Source of the DNA: Zopfochytrium polystomum
Taxonomy: Eukaryota > Chytridiomycota > Chytridiomycetes > Chytridiales > Chytridiaceae
Assembly: GCA_025765615.1 (NCBI GenBank)
Contig: JAIVFJ010000419.1
Location: forward strand, 1 to 43,555
Reading direction: 5' to 3'
Length of the DNA: 43,555 nucleotides
Below, one piece after another: positions 30,582-42,498 of this stretch. The notes beneath the pieces are model-generated. The model was not told the DNA's origin and made no database searches. It worked only from the letters and a program-made list of their open reading frames with translations. Positions within the stretch are counted from its first letter, which is position 1. Each line of letters opens with the position of its first letter. Position numbers and translations under genes: made by a program.

Positions 30582-31112
30582 TCAGTCACTCTTTCCCCTG
30601 CTATCCTGGTCCAATGTCTCCTCCCCCATCCCTTTTGACCGAAACATGCATCGATTCAGGAACGAAACAAATTGGCTCTGACCCTCGTTCGCTCTTGGGT
30701 GACAGAAAGACAACTTCGAGTGCAAGTGCTGCACTCCAGAACAAGAACTGTACATTGATTCGTACCTTCGTTGGACAGGATGCCTGGGCAGTAAATTGAA
30801 CACAAGACGCTCACGTTGAAGGTCCTTGCACGAGTTGCCGCTACCCCGACGTACACAAGCGTCGCGAAACCACAAGTTGTAAAATTGATTCCGTTCGAGA
30901 CCATACTGCCAGTATAACTCTTCCCGAAGCACCCCAGATAAAACAAGCCCTCCAAACGCAAGAAGTAGAACGATAGAAGGGCAAATGCGAAAGAGAGTTT
31001 CCTTACAATTCCTCCAGCCCATTAAGCCCGCTGAAGCTCATAACAATCCCTTGGGCTATCGTTGAGGAAGTAGGTGGTGCTCGTGATGTGCCTGAAGGAC
31101 GAAGGCGAACGA
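30582..31112 (-). CDS. Hypothetical membrane-anchored protein (partial model)
   Basis: A 146-codon frame starts at 31022 and has a strong N-terminal hydrophobic segment (ICPSIVLLLAFGGLVLSGVL) and then a Cys- and Trp-containing extracellular-looking region (REELYWQYGLERNQFYNLWF, then VRRGSGNSCKDL). An upstream block at 31112-31022 (IVMSFSGLNGLEEL followed by GTAAGG) resembles copy A at 28275-28405, so the true gene may begin there with an intron in between. I cannot fix the structure. The family is unknown, possibly a small membrane or cell-surface protein. No such continuation is recognised beside copy A. Confidence 0.35.
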
Positions 31113-32001
31113 TGGATAATCGATAAGGGGTGGGGCCGAAAACTCTGGTGGGGTCCTTGTGAGACTACACTCACTCCTTTGACCCCAGGATCTGGGTCCT
31201 AGAGTGAAGGAAAGCAAACAATAGATCTAAAACTAACTTTATTGCGCTGTTGTCTAGGGTTTTTGAACCGTACTACTTGCCTTGTCCACAAAGTATCCCA
31301 ACTGATCTGTCAAACAGGGTCTCAAACACAAAGAATGTACATTTCGGTGCGGGAGCACCAATTACTCACATGGCTGTGGGCTGGTGCAAGAGGAAACAGT
31401 GGTGCAAGAGGAAACAGAAGGGCACTCCCTAGGGCTCAATGCAACTGCAGAAAAAAAGAGAGATGAGGGCAACAGAGGGAACTCGCACTCAGAAACCCTG
31501 ACAATTGAGAATGCGCTGCGCCTGGCCACGACCACTCAATCACTTGACCAACAGGCTTTATTGCATTGCACTTGTGCTCACACATCTCACTCTCACAGCA
31601 ATAGGACTGAGGCAGGCACTTCTAGATCGAACTCTCAGGTGTTGGGAGCAGCGCGGAGCTGTCCAATGCAGAATGGTGGAGCATAAGTACAAGAGCGGGC
31701 TCAGATGGGCTCCACTGCAGGAAGTTAGGCATGAAGAACTTTAGGGTCTTAATGGGTTTCACACCTCGAGAAAGGGAAGGCAGAGCTTCATGCCAGATGC
31801 AGAGAATATCAATAGAAAACTGTTGAATCTACTGACGGGGTATCTCATGAAGCTGGTGCTGCGTTGGGCTACGCCAAGGGGTCTCGGGAAGTGCTCCATA
31901 AGTGTTTTGGTCCGAATCATTGACAGGCGCCTTTGCAAATAGCAACAGACAGGGCATGACCTAGCGCCCCTCGTCGCAAACAGTGCTGCAGGCGCCCTCA
32001 T
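31113..32001. other. No gene recognised
   Basis: Lies between the hypothetical membrane gene and the retroelement LTR. Its base composition is intermediate, with no domain-bearing frame. No second LTR-like sequence is seen. Confidence 0.4.
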
Positions 32002-32477
32002 TGTCACGAGCGACAAGGAGGAGAGAGAGAAGGGAGTTGACTATGTATGGGTTGGAAGGTCGCCAGCAGGGAACTCGCATGCGGAAACACCTGCAATCAT
32101 ACATGCACCCTGCCAGGCTGTGTCATGTCAGGAACAGGGCATGACAGGACAAGGCAGACAAGGAACTGAGAGGAGTGATGATTGTATTGGAAACAATAAT
32201 TCACTTGAGGGATGGGACAGGTCCCCCATCCCCCTTTTATACCTTTTGAGAGTCTTCCTTGTCAAGACTCAAAGAAAGTTCCAAAAAGAGCAATTAGTAA
32301 TGCTATGATACCAATGACACCAATGACAACAAGACAAGTCAGGAAAGCAAAGAAGGTTCCGAAGGTTCCACAAGGTTCCATGAAGGAATGCTCTAGAAGG
32401 TTCCAGAAAGTTCCAGAAGGTTTCATGCAGGAATGTTCTAGAAGCTTCCAGAGGTTTCCAGAGGGTGATTCATAACA
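32002..32477 (-). repeat. 3' LTR of the chromovirus (476 bp)
   Basis: Read on the minus strand it starts TGTTATGA directly after the pol stop codon and ends TCGTGACA. These are imperfect inverted ends of the TGTYAYGA type usual for Ty3/gypsy LTRs. It contains a strong TATA box and short internal GGAACCTT/TTCTAGA-like repeats at its start (about 32345-32460). The end at 32002 is set by the inverted terminal motif because no second LTR is available for comparison. Confidence 0.7.
32235..32241 (-). promoter_or_regulatory. TATA box of the LTR
   Basis: TATAAAA on the minus strand, followed by GGGGGATGGGGG, about 236 bases into the LTR. This is the position expected for the Pol II promoter separating U3 from R. 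Confidence 0.65.
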
Positions 32478-35200
32478 TCATCTCCCCCTTTTAGGCCTCT
32501 TCTGCAACTTGGTGGGGTACCTGGTCTTGAACTTGAGCAGAAGGTCTTGGCAGTGAGTGAAGTTTGACTCAGGTTCCCAGGTGTTGTCAGCATCTGAGTA
32601 ACCTTTCCACTTAACAAGGAACTTGAGTGTCCTTCCAAACCACTTGGCATCCAAGATTTGTTCAACCTCAAATTCCTCTTCACCTTCCACCTCAACTGGA
32701 GGAGGAGGAGGAACAACTCTGCCTGGAATGGAATTGGCCACAAACTTCTCCAAAAGGCTGACATGGAAAACTGGGTGGATCTTCATGGATGCAGGGAGAT
32801 CCAGCTTGAAGGTGACTGGATTGATTTGCTCCAAGATCTTGAAAGGTCCCAACTTGAGGTTGTCTAGCTTGGGACTTGGTCTTTTGGTCTGCAAGTTCTT
32901 CCTCAGAAGCCAAACTTGCTGACCCACAGCAAGGTCATGGTCCATTCTGTGAGTGTTGGCAAATCTTGAGGCATCTTCTTGGGCTCGCTTCAGGGTGGAG
33001 TCCAGGAAGGTGCTGATGATCTTGAGCTTATGCAAGTGTGAAGCCACAGCAGGAGCTTGGACATTGGATAGGGTCTCTTGTCCCAGAAGATCTCCTCTTG
33101 GATTGAAGCCATAGGTTGCAAAGAAAGGAGATAGCTGGGTGCTTGAGTGGAGAGAATTGTTGAGAGCAAATTCTGCCAGTGGAAGGAGGGTGGGCCAATC
33201 ATCCTGTTGATAGCTGACATAGCACCTCAAATACTGCTCCAGAGTCTGGTTTGTTCTTTCTGTTTGTCCATCAGTCTGAGGGTGATAAGCAGTTGACAGT
33301 TGAGACTTGATTCCAAGGGCTGCTGTGAGTGCTTTCCAAAATTGAGATCTGAACTGTGGTCCTCTGTCACTGACGATTGACTGAGGCAGCCCATGGAGCC
33401 TGAATATGTGCTGCAAAAACAGGTCTGCTGTTCCTTGTGCATCTATATTCTCAGTGCAGGGGATGAAATGGGCCAACTTTGTCCTTGTGCAGATGACAAC
33501 AAGGATAGAGTCAAATCCATGGGATGGGGGCAGTTTCACAATGAAGTCCATGGATATTGATGACCAAGGCCTGATGGCAATTGGGAGGGGCTCCAGGAGT
33601 CCATAGGGCTTGTGTCTGCTGGATTTGTTTCTTTGACAGGTTTCACAGCTGCTGACATAGTTCTTGATGTTCTTTCTCATGCCTGGCCAGTAGAAGTCTC
33701 TGGAAAAGCTCATATGTCTTGTGCTCTCCTGGGTGTCCAGCTGTTGCTGCATCATGCCTTGTCTTGAGTACCTCAAGTTTTTCCTCTTCTTGGCTGATTT
33801 GAATCTTGTGAGGCTTGGGGTCCTTGGAAATAGCATGGGCCCACACACTGTCAGGAAGCAATGAAAGGTGTGTCTTGGATGGTGGGGTGAAACCATCTCC
33901 CCCTTCAGGTGCAAGGTCTGTTCTTCTTGACAGGGCATCAGCCACAGTGTTAAGGTGGCCAGGAGAATAGCACAGCTTAAAGTCATACTCAGAGAGCAGT
34001 TCAGCCCACCTGGCATGCCTCTGCTTGAGCAACCTCCCTGCCCTGAAGAAGGTGAGGTTCTTGTGATCAGAATAGACAGAGATGCCTTTAGAACCAGCCA
34101 AGTAGTGTCTCCAGAATTTGAATGCTTCCACAATTGCAAGCAACTCCTTGTCATGGACTGTGTAGTTACACTCAGCACTGTTCAGCTTCCTGGAGTAATA
34201 TGCCACTGGATGCAGAGGAGCAGAGGGTTCCTGAGAGCTTGGCTGGGACAGAACAGCGCCAAGGGCATAGTCTGAGGCATCAGTTTCCAAGGTGAAGGGA
34301 AGCAAGGGATCCACATGCTTAAGGAGTGGTGCACTTGTGGTTGCTGTCTTAAGAGCTAGCCAGGCTTGCTCTGCTGCTGGGGTCCATTCAAACTTGGTGG
34401 TCTTCTTGGTGAGATCAGTGAGAGGCTTGGCTATGGCAGAATAGTTGGCAATGAAGGTTCTGTAGAAGTTGCAAAACCCAAGGAAGCTTTGAACATCTTT
34501 GATGGAATTTGGAGCCTTCCATTCAAGAATAGTTTGGATCTTGTCTGGTGCCATGGAGATCCCTTTGTCAGACACAATGAACCCCAAAAACTCAATGGAG
34601 GTCTTGTGGAATTCACACTTCTCCAGCTTTGCATAGAGGTGATGCTGTCTGAGTCTCTCCAAAAATACCAGGTTATCATGCAGGTAGACAATGACAAAAA
34701 GGTCCAGAATATCCCTGAAGATGTCATTCATCATGCCTTGGAAAATAGCTGGAGCATTGGTAAGTCCAAAGGGCATGACCAAGTACTCAAAGTGACCGTA
34801 TTTGCATCTGAAGGCAGTCTTCCATTAATCCTGGGGCTTAATTCTGACCAAATTGTAGGCACCTCTGAGGTCAATCTTGGAAAATATCCTTGCATGGCTC
34901 AGTTTGTCCAGTAATTCAGAGATGAGTGGCAGTGGATAGCAGTTCTTGACTGTCATCTCATTGAGATCTCTGTAGTCCACGCAGGGTCTCAGCCCCCCAT
35001 CCTTCTTCTTGACAAAAAAGATGGGAGCTCCAGCTGGTGACTTGGAAGGTTGGATGAATCCCTTGTTCAGCATTTCTTCAATGTATTCTTGGAGGGCCTT
35101 GGCTTCTGGTGGAGAGAGAATGAGCTGGCTGGTCAGGTACTGCTGCAGGAATGGTCTCTCAGGTATGCCCCCATCTCCCTGTGTGTTGGCTCCTGTGGCC
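32478..35200 (-). pseudogene. Chromovirus pol (RT, RNase H, integrase, chromodomain), inactivated
   Basis: The RT begins near 35170 with [37 protein letters not shown] and [15 protein letters not shown]. An in-frame TAA lies at 34822-34824. The RT palm continues with HFEYLVMPFGLTNAP. At the catalytic YxDD box it reads YLHDN (34672-34686), so the first Asp is replaced, and immediately after it about 18 residues of the family's usual spacing are missing. RNase H (FTLETDASDYALGAVLSQ; LSEYDFKLCYSPGHLNTVAD) follows. A frame change near 33705 precedes the integrase: zinc finger end SSCETCQRNK, the DDE residues in SMDFIVKLPP, IVSDRGPQFRS and DGQTERTNQTLEQYL, and a GPF module (LGPFKILEQINPVTFKLDLP). 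The C-terminal chromodomain (FEVEQILDAKW, FLVKWKGYSDADNTWEPE) would target marked chromatin. The stop abuts the LTR, and the polypurine tract lies inside the last codons. Confidence 0.92.
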
Positions 35201-35210
35201 TCTGGTGGGC

Positions 35211-37780
35211 CTGGTCTTCACTGAGTTCAGACTCTCTTTCTCTCAGATTAATGCCTGTGATGTCATGGTGCCACACTTGTGTGTGGGAGTGGGTTTTAAC
35301 CTTCCTTGCTTCTAAGATGTAAACAGTCTACTCTGAGTGAGTGAGTGAGTGGAAGGAGTGAATGAAGTGGAGATGTGTGTTTGTGGGTGGTCCTTCTCCC
35401 CAACTTGGAGAGAAAGGAGAAAAACTCTGTAATGAATTATTGATACATGATGATGATATACACGCTGTAATAGTTGCTAGGCAAGCGTGACCGGCACAGG
35501 GTAAAGTTTGGGTCTGTCTTGTGCCTCTTGGTGCTAACCAGTCAGTTCCGCCTAACATAAGATAGGGGATTCCTCTGGCCTGGTGAGGCAGATGTCTGTG
35601 TCCTATGAAGCAAGAAGAGTCCCACTGTCTCCCACCCTGTGTGCCCCCTCCTTGGATGGAGTTGGAACCTTTCTTGGGAGTGAGACAAGATGTGTCTGGT
35701 TCTGTTAAGTGGAAAACAGTTCTGGTTTGATCCAACAGGCATCTCTGCACACTAACTGTTCCTTGTGTTTCCCCTTTGTGTCCAACCCCCTCCAACTTAG
35801 GGCTTGTCTTTGGCAGAGAGGGAGCTGGTGCTCCAAGGTGGTGGCTCCAACAGGTTGGGACCTGGCCACTTTCCTCCCCACTCTCTTGCCTTCCCCTTGG
35901 CTTCTGCCTTGGGAAGGAGCTGGCACAGATTGGTTGGTGCTGCCTTAGGCGCCCCCTTTGTTGCCCTAAGTCTCATTCCTTGAGTGATTCCGTCCCTTTG
36001 GCTTTGCCATTGGGGTTTCTCTGTGTCTTGGACCAGAGGCATTTTGCACTTTCTTTTGTGATTGTCCCACCCTTGTCACACTTTTCTCATGTTTCCCTTT
36101 TAGATCTGTGATAGCTGCTCTTTTTTGTGTTTTGAGAATTTCTTTTGTGTTTGATGATGGGCTTTAGTACACTCCAAATACATTTCCTGTCTGGTGACCC
36201 TAAACACCTTCTTTTGCCCTTTTCATTAGATAGGATTGGTATTTAGGCCATTGCTCTATTTCCACCTCAGCCCAGGGTGAGGAGATTTAGAGAGCACAGT
36301 CCCACAACAGAGCCAGCAGTGTCACACCAGTCGGTGGTGGGGCCAGCTGCATTCCCCACCCACAGCCCCTTAAGAGGAGCCCCACGAAGGGACCATGTAC
36401 ACTCCCAGGTGTGTACCACCTCTCACTACCCTCACCTTTGTGAGCCAGATGGATTTGGAGGGACTCTGTATTGGTGCCAATGGACAGAAATCAGATTGAA
36501 GAAAAAAGGAAAACGAGAAATGGCCCAAAAACAGAGAGAGAGAAAATTGACAAGTCAACCCCCTGACTTGGAGCATCCACCACAAATGCTTCAAGTCCTC
36601 CCCAACCCTATGCGTGTAAGTACAAGTGCCAAAAATAAACAACAAATTAGGCGGGCTTGGGGTATGGCCTGTCAGGCACCCCATCCCAAGGCAGTCAGGC
36701 AGTCTCTGTTAGTCACCAAAAAAGAAAATATGTTGAGAAAACCCTGGCGCAGCAGAAACTGTTAACACAAAAGTAGTAAAAGCAGGCCCAATAATAAAGA
36801 CGGGTTAGCTGCAAATACACTTTGATCGCCCTCTCTTCGCTTTCTGTGTCACTGAAATACTCAAGTGGGGGGAGTGTGATCTTCATCCTCTTCTGGGGAC
36901 TGAGCATCGCAGGACACGGTAATTCTTATTCTGCTGCCAGTGGGAGAGCGGCCAAAAGAAAAAAAAAAAAAACCAGTTTACACAGTTCACAGTTCGCAAA
37001 CACTCGTTGACGCTTCGAGTAGGCTCACAGCAGAGGACCAGCTATGCTTGCCCGACGCCGCACGTCCCTGGCAGGTTGTTCCATGTAACTTTGATACCGC
37101 AAAGCGTTCAGATCAATCCCACAAGCCCCCCTTCCCCTGTGGTCGTTGTTGCCAGCAATTTTTTTTTGACCAAAACAGCTCTGCAACAACTGGCACCTGT
37201 GGAAAAATTTCTGGCGCTTCTGTGAAAACCCGTCCCGCAGCCAAACGGGCCCTTAGCCTCTCGTGGAACGATTCTGATCCGTCGACGCAAAGAGTGCTCT
37301 TTGCAGCCTCCTAACGCCGACCACGCCTTCCGAGGATGCATTAGTTGGAGGGCCTCGCCTACTAAACCAACGGATCACCGGTCAAGTTCATAACAAGCAT
37401 CTTCGTGTGCCCGTTCCTTTTACAGTGTAAGCACTTTGGGACGTGATCATTTTTGGGTGATGCGCCCCGCCCACCGATTCATGTCCAAGCTTTGGGCACG
37501 ATTAAGAGCCAATAATTGCGCAACATTCTCTGGTAATTTCACTAAAACCGAGGGAGTAGGCAGCTACTTGGCATAAATCAACCTCCTCAGTGTTGGAGGA
37601 ACAGTCTGTTGCCATCGGCTCGGATGGAATGCGTCATAACTGGGGGTGGAAGATGACATAGCCGGCCGTTCCTCTCCACAGGAGTGTAGTGGGTGTAGTT
37701 CGGGATGTCTCTCTCGCCCCCCCCCAATGGCCCCCCCATCAGATATTTTAGTGTGGGGATATTAGTGTAATAGTGTAAAC
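35211..37780. other. Gene-poor segment right of the retroelement
   Basis: No gag, protease or LTR is recognised here. Open frames are short and without domains. Up to about 36900 the composition resembles the retroelement more than host genes, so this may be degraded element DNA or another insertion. 36930-37340 returns to host-like composition. A minus-strand frame at 36713-36907 starts with an acidic stretch (KITLPPLEYFSDTESEERAI) but is too short to assign. Confidence 0.4.
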
Positions 37781-37798
37781 GCACACACACACACACAC
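37781..37798. repeat. (CA)n microsatellite
   Basis: About nine CA dinucleotides, followed by a T-run at about 37804-37815. Confidence 0.9.
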
Positions 37799-38129
37799 TC
37801 ACCTTTTTTTTTTTTATATTGTTCTGGTCCTGAAGGGGCTGACAGGAAGAGAAAGAGCAATCAACGGTGAACCATTACAGACTACGTCCAGGTATCACCT
37901 CAGCAAACCCACCCCATGCACTACAGACTTACAAGTCGTCAGGCATCTCCACCGCACCACTCCTTGTGATTCAAGACCATACTCTTTCTTGTTGCCTTCA
38001 ACAGCTGGCATCGTGACTTGAATCCTGGGCCCTTGAGTGACAGATACCCAGACCCTCCATGCTTTCCCAGCTTGGCTCTTGGGAGGGGCTCATCTTTTCA
38101 AACACAACACGAGGCGGAGATTGAAACAG

Positions 38130-38305
<176 letters not shown>

Positions 38306-38919
38306 TCGTCCTTGTCACCCTCGGTGTGGAGGAGATCATTATCTCTCTGGAACAATGCTTGGCCGCAGTCGCGACGCCGCCCCAGTCCCTGTCCACGCCG
38401 CCGCCGCCGCCGCCGCCGACGACAACCCCGCCAACGGCAACGGCGCCGCCACTCTCGCAAGAAGAAGAACAAGACCAAGGCCGCCACTACCACCGCCACC
38501 GCCACTGCAGCCATTGGCACTACTGCTGCTGCTGCTGCTGCTGCAAGCTCGGCCCACGCGTCCTTGAAGCCAGTGAGTGCCAGAACGAGAGAGAGAGAAA
38601 GAGAGAGAGAGAGGGAGAGAGATCTGGAGAGAGCCACGTCAACACCCCCATCGTACGTCCACCCAAGCAGCAGCAGCAGGCTGCCTTCTCCCATCCATCC
38701 AGCCCCGCCTGCGCCTGGAATTCATCTTCCGCTTACCGGGTCCCAGCTTTCCTCTTTCCATTCCCGACAGTCAGACAGTCAGATCTTTGCCTTGCAACCA
38801 TTGCCCTTTCATACACACACGTACACACACACATCTACACACGCTAACCTCATCGCATCAATCGCACACTCCCCCCAACCGTCAATAAGGAACCCATCAA
38901 CGACAACAGCAACAACAAC

Positions 38920-41900
38920 ATGGACAACGGCAACGCCCCCGCCGCCTCCGCCTCCGCCGCCGACGACCCCGCCTCCATTGTGCCCGCGTACCTTCGCAGC
39001 GACTGGGATCCCGCTGACAAGCACATCAACGAGCTCATTAGCGCGCTCTCGGACCACGGCATCGACCTCCCCCCCCGCCGCGAGCGCCGTCAGTTTTACA
39101 TCGAACTCTTCCGCGACCGCATCCTCCCCCGCCGCCACAAGCTCGCATCGGAGCTGGAAGAGGTCCAGCGGATCCACAGCCCGCGGAAGGGTGGTGGTGC
39201 TGCTCCCAGGCCACAACAGCAGAAGAGGCGCGTCGTTGCGGAGGAAGTGGACTCTGACGAGGAAGAGGCGGAAGAGGAAGAAGAGGAGGAGGAGGTGACG
39301 ATTGGCTCCATGTTGACTCGGGACAGCGAAGTTGTGCTCATCGACAGCAGCGACTCGGACGTGCAGTCTGGTTCGCGCGCCCGCAGTTTGCGCTCGGCCG
39401 AACCCACAAAATCGCGCCAAGGCGGCAACGGCAAAGCTGCTGCGGCCATCATATCTCCTCCGCGAGACTCGGGAGCTTCCTGCAATAGGAGCGCGTCAAT
39501 CCGAGGCCGCCGACAACTCCGTCCATGCTCTTTGGGTCCGTCGGGGAGGCGCAAGCTGACGCTGCGAGACGCCTTACGCTTGGCACCGGAGTACAGCAAA
39601 AGTCGACGCCAAGCAGCCGCCGCCACACCATGGGCGGTGTGCCCTCGTCATCGTCATCCTCGTCGTTGTCGTCCTCGTCTGTCCCTCTCTTTGACAAGAA
39701 TCCAGGACGACTCCTCCAAGCCCGCTGGAGGTCTTGGCACAGCCTCGCCGATCCCAGGCTCGGGTGCCCAGCCACGGTTCATCGATTTGGCCGGTCTAGC
39801 CACGCCAATTAAAGCTCTTCCCGACTTTCGCAATGTCCGACACTCTCCCGCGTCTCCAGCCTCCTTTCGTCGTGGGCTCTTCCACGCCTGCCAGTGTCGT
39901 AAAACGTGCGGCTGCTGCTGGCGCAAGCTCAGCTGCATCAATGCGAACCCCTGGAAGTGCCGTACAGACCCGGCGTTCCCGAAAAGAGCCCCTCCCGCAG
40001 TCGGAATTGATGACCTGGGACAGTTTGCTGCCGTCCACTTCGCTCAAAACGCCTGGAGCCATTGGCGGCTCGCCGCCGCGCAAGTCCAGCCGTGTGACCC
40101 CCGCCCAAGAAGTCGAAATCCGCCTCGTCGCCCGGAAAGGAGTCACCAGGTGGCATTGCAGGTGACAATGTCTCGAATCGACCAAAAGCAGTTCCTCGAC
40201 GCCGAAAGCGGCAGCGGCCACCTCCAGTCGTTGTGGTGTACTGTGCTGTTGCGCTGGTTCTAGCCGTTGTGGCGCCGCTGTACTACTTTGGACGCGAGAA
40301 ACTGGGCTACCGAGACGTTGGAACGGAGAACGTCAAATGGGACCTCTTGCCCCGCTCCCTCGACGATGTTGTGTCAAAGCTGATTCCGCCCACCCGCACT
40401 TGCCCGGAAGGCGCGATTTGCAGCGGCTGGTCGGTTGTTGCGTGCCTCGACTCCGACGCTGTCCTGAAGCAACCGACCGTCCTGTCGTGGCTTCCGCTGC
40501 GATACCTCAACACTGCTCTGGTCGACTTTGCGCAGTTTGCCACGCCGTTCCGGCTGCTCGAGCCGACGTGCGTGCCCGACAAGGAGCGCTTCCGTCGCGA
40601 GGAGCTCCGCCAGATGCAAGCAGAGCACCTCTTGGCAAGACTGGACACCGTGGTGCGCGAGTGGATGGGGCGAGTCGAGTGCGGCGAGGCCGACAAGGAC
40701 ATTGCTGCCCTCCAGGAAGCAGAGAGGGAAGCTGCTCTTTCTGCCGTCGGTAAGAGGTACAAGGGCATGCCGTTGTCGGCGGCAAAGCGCGCGCTGCGTG
40801 CCGGAGTAGCCAAGAAGCTGCCCCACGACTCATTTGAAGACTTGTGGCAGATGCTCTTGATCAGGATCGCCGACGGCCCGGGACGAGCGGCGCCGCTACC
40901 ACCACAATCGTCGCCACCAGGTGCGTCGCCGCACGAGAACCAGGCGTCCCCGCTATTTTACATGACAGTGTTTACGAACGGCCACCACAGGTTGTTGGTG
41001 TCACGATCGGAGCCGGCGCGGTCGCTTTCGTGCTCTGTGCGCACCAGGCTGCTGGAAACAGCCGCGGCAAACTGGCACATTCTGCTCGCGATCGGCACGA
41101 CGATTGCGACGGCCACGTACCTGCGCATGCGCTCGCGCGCCCGCGCCCGCGACAGTGCGATCGCGGCCACGATCGTGGAGGACGTGCTGGAGGCGCTCCA
41201 CACGGAGGCCGAGAGCCACGCCGGCGACCCCATCCGGCACCCTGTCCCCGGTCTGTCCGTCGTCCAGGTGCGCGACCACTTTTTGGAGGTGGCGTCCGGG
41301 CACTCGGGCAGCTCGTCGGCGGACGAAGGCGAGGCGGGGCGGGGCAGCGGGAGAGGTGCGGGAAGCGGCAACGACGGCGGCGGCGGCGGCGGCGGGTTCG
41401 AGTCGTCGCAGTTTGGCAGCGAGTACGTGCGGACGCAGGACGCGCAGCTGCGGACGCGGTGGCGGGTGCCGGACGACGCGGCGCGCGACCGGATCTGGGC
41501 GGTGGTGGCGGCGCGGGTGCTGCGCAACTCCAGCGTGCGCGAGACGGTGATGGAGCTGCGCGGCGAGCCGCACCAAGTGTGGCAGTGGATCGGCGGGCAC
41601 GCGCTGAGCCCGCGCAAGAAGCGCGTGGCGATCGCCACGGCGGCGGCGGTTGACGGAGGTGGTGGTGGTGGTGGTGGTGGTGGTCCTGCGATGCCGCCGG
41701 CGCCGTGGGCTGTTCCTTCTTCGGGGGCGAGCCACTACGAACAGCAGCAGCAGCGGCAAAGGAGCCCCCGGCAGGCCTCGGCGGCGGTGGCTCGAACGCC
41801 CGTGCGAGCGTCCACTTTTGCAGCAGCGGCCTCCAGTGCCGATGCCGCACCGTCGTCGTCGCCGTCGGCGTCGCCGATGCAGAAGTCGTTTTGGGCGACG

Positions 41901-42158
41901 TGGCTGATGCGCAAGGAAGGAGCCGCCGGCAGCGTCGGTTGTGGTTTATCGGTGCCGTTCCCGGAGGCGGCGGAGATGGCGGCGCAGCGCGCGGGCAAGG
42001 CGCGAGTCGGCGGAGGCGGCGGGGGTGCGCCGGAGATGGATGTATTTTACGTTCCCGACGATGACGAGGAGGTGGTGGTGGCCGAAGTGGGAAGCGGCGG
42101 GGCCGGAAAGGTGTCTTCGTCTTCGTCGTCGTCGTCGTCCTTGTATCCGACGCTGTAA
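38920..42158 (+). CDS. SRC1: Man1/Src1 (Heh1/Heh2)-type inner nuclear membrane protein
   Basis: The N-terminus carries a helix-extension-helix (HeH) domain: AYLRSDWDPADKHINELISA, LSDHGIDLPP and RRQFYIELFRDRILPRR. A long acidic and Ser/Thr-rich linker (EEEAEEEEEEEE...) follows, then a basic nuclear-import-like stretch (KAVPRRRKRQRPPP) directly before the first membrane span (VVVVYCAVALVLAVVAPLYY, about 40230-40290). The lumenal Man1-Src1 C-terminal (MSC) domain follows, with CPEGAICSGWSVVAC, LWQMLLIRI and SLSCSVRTRLLE. A second span (WHILLAIGTTIATATYL, about 41075-41125) leads to a nucleoplasmic winged-helix part (IVEDVLEALHTEAESH; RIWAVVAARVLRNSSVRETV; HQVWQWIG) and a low-complexity tail. The linker between about 39430 and 40150 changes frame several times, with no convincing introns, so indels there are likely. 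The protein anchors chromatin to the inner nuclear envelope. The start at 38920 gives the HeH domain at residue ~20. Confidence 0.88.
41656..41684. repeat. (GGT)n triplet repeat in the Man1/Src1 tail
   Basis: Encodes a poly-Gly run in the C-terminal tail. Neighbouring poly-Gly and poly-Ser runs (about 41375-41395, 42115-42140) are also triplet expansions. Confidence 0.85.
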
Positions 42159-42368
42159 GCGTGTGTTTTTCTTTACTGTCTCTTGTGACGCTCGCGCCGT
42201 TTTCTGTGCCCCCGGCCCCGTTCCGGAGAAGTATCGTTTGTTCCCTTGCGCATATTTAGTATTCGGCTGCATTCTTTTGCTGATTCTCTTGTGTGCGGTT
42301 GCACTGTTTCGACGAGGCAACGGGTTTGTTGAATACGAGGAAGAAAGGAACTGTTGAAGTGTTGGGCA

Positions 42369-42374
42369 AATAAA
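42369..42374 (+). terminator. Candidate polyadenylation signal of the Man1/Src1 gene
   Basis: AATAAA 211 bases after the stop codon, on the coding strand and before the convergent mutarotase gene. Confidence 0.5.
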
Positions 42375-42498
42375 GATCCTGTGTACGTGATAAAGTTGTG
42401 AAAAGTTTTTGTACTTCTCGTGTCGGCCGCGGAGACTTTCCCGCATCACGACGCCCTTACAGGTATTTCCATTTCGCGCATTACCCCCCCCCCCTGTG

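Larger units (their letters stand above)
32002..35210 (-). mobile_element. Ty3/gypsy chromovirus retrotransposon, 5'-truncated and inactive
   Basis: On the minus strand the order is reverse transcriptase, RNase H, integrase, chromodomain, polypurine tract and LTR. This is the domain order of the chromovirus branch of Ty3/gypsy (Metaviridae). Gag, protease and the 5' LTR are not found to the right of about 35210. The element is fixed and cannot move on its own. A 5-bp duplication cannot be tested because one end is missing. Confidence 0.9.

Noticed and set aside
40972..41850. Long minus-strand frames opposite the Man1/Src1 C-terminal half
   Set aside because: Arg/Pro/Ala-rich antisense shadows of a GC-rich coding region.
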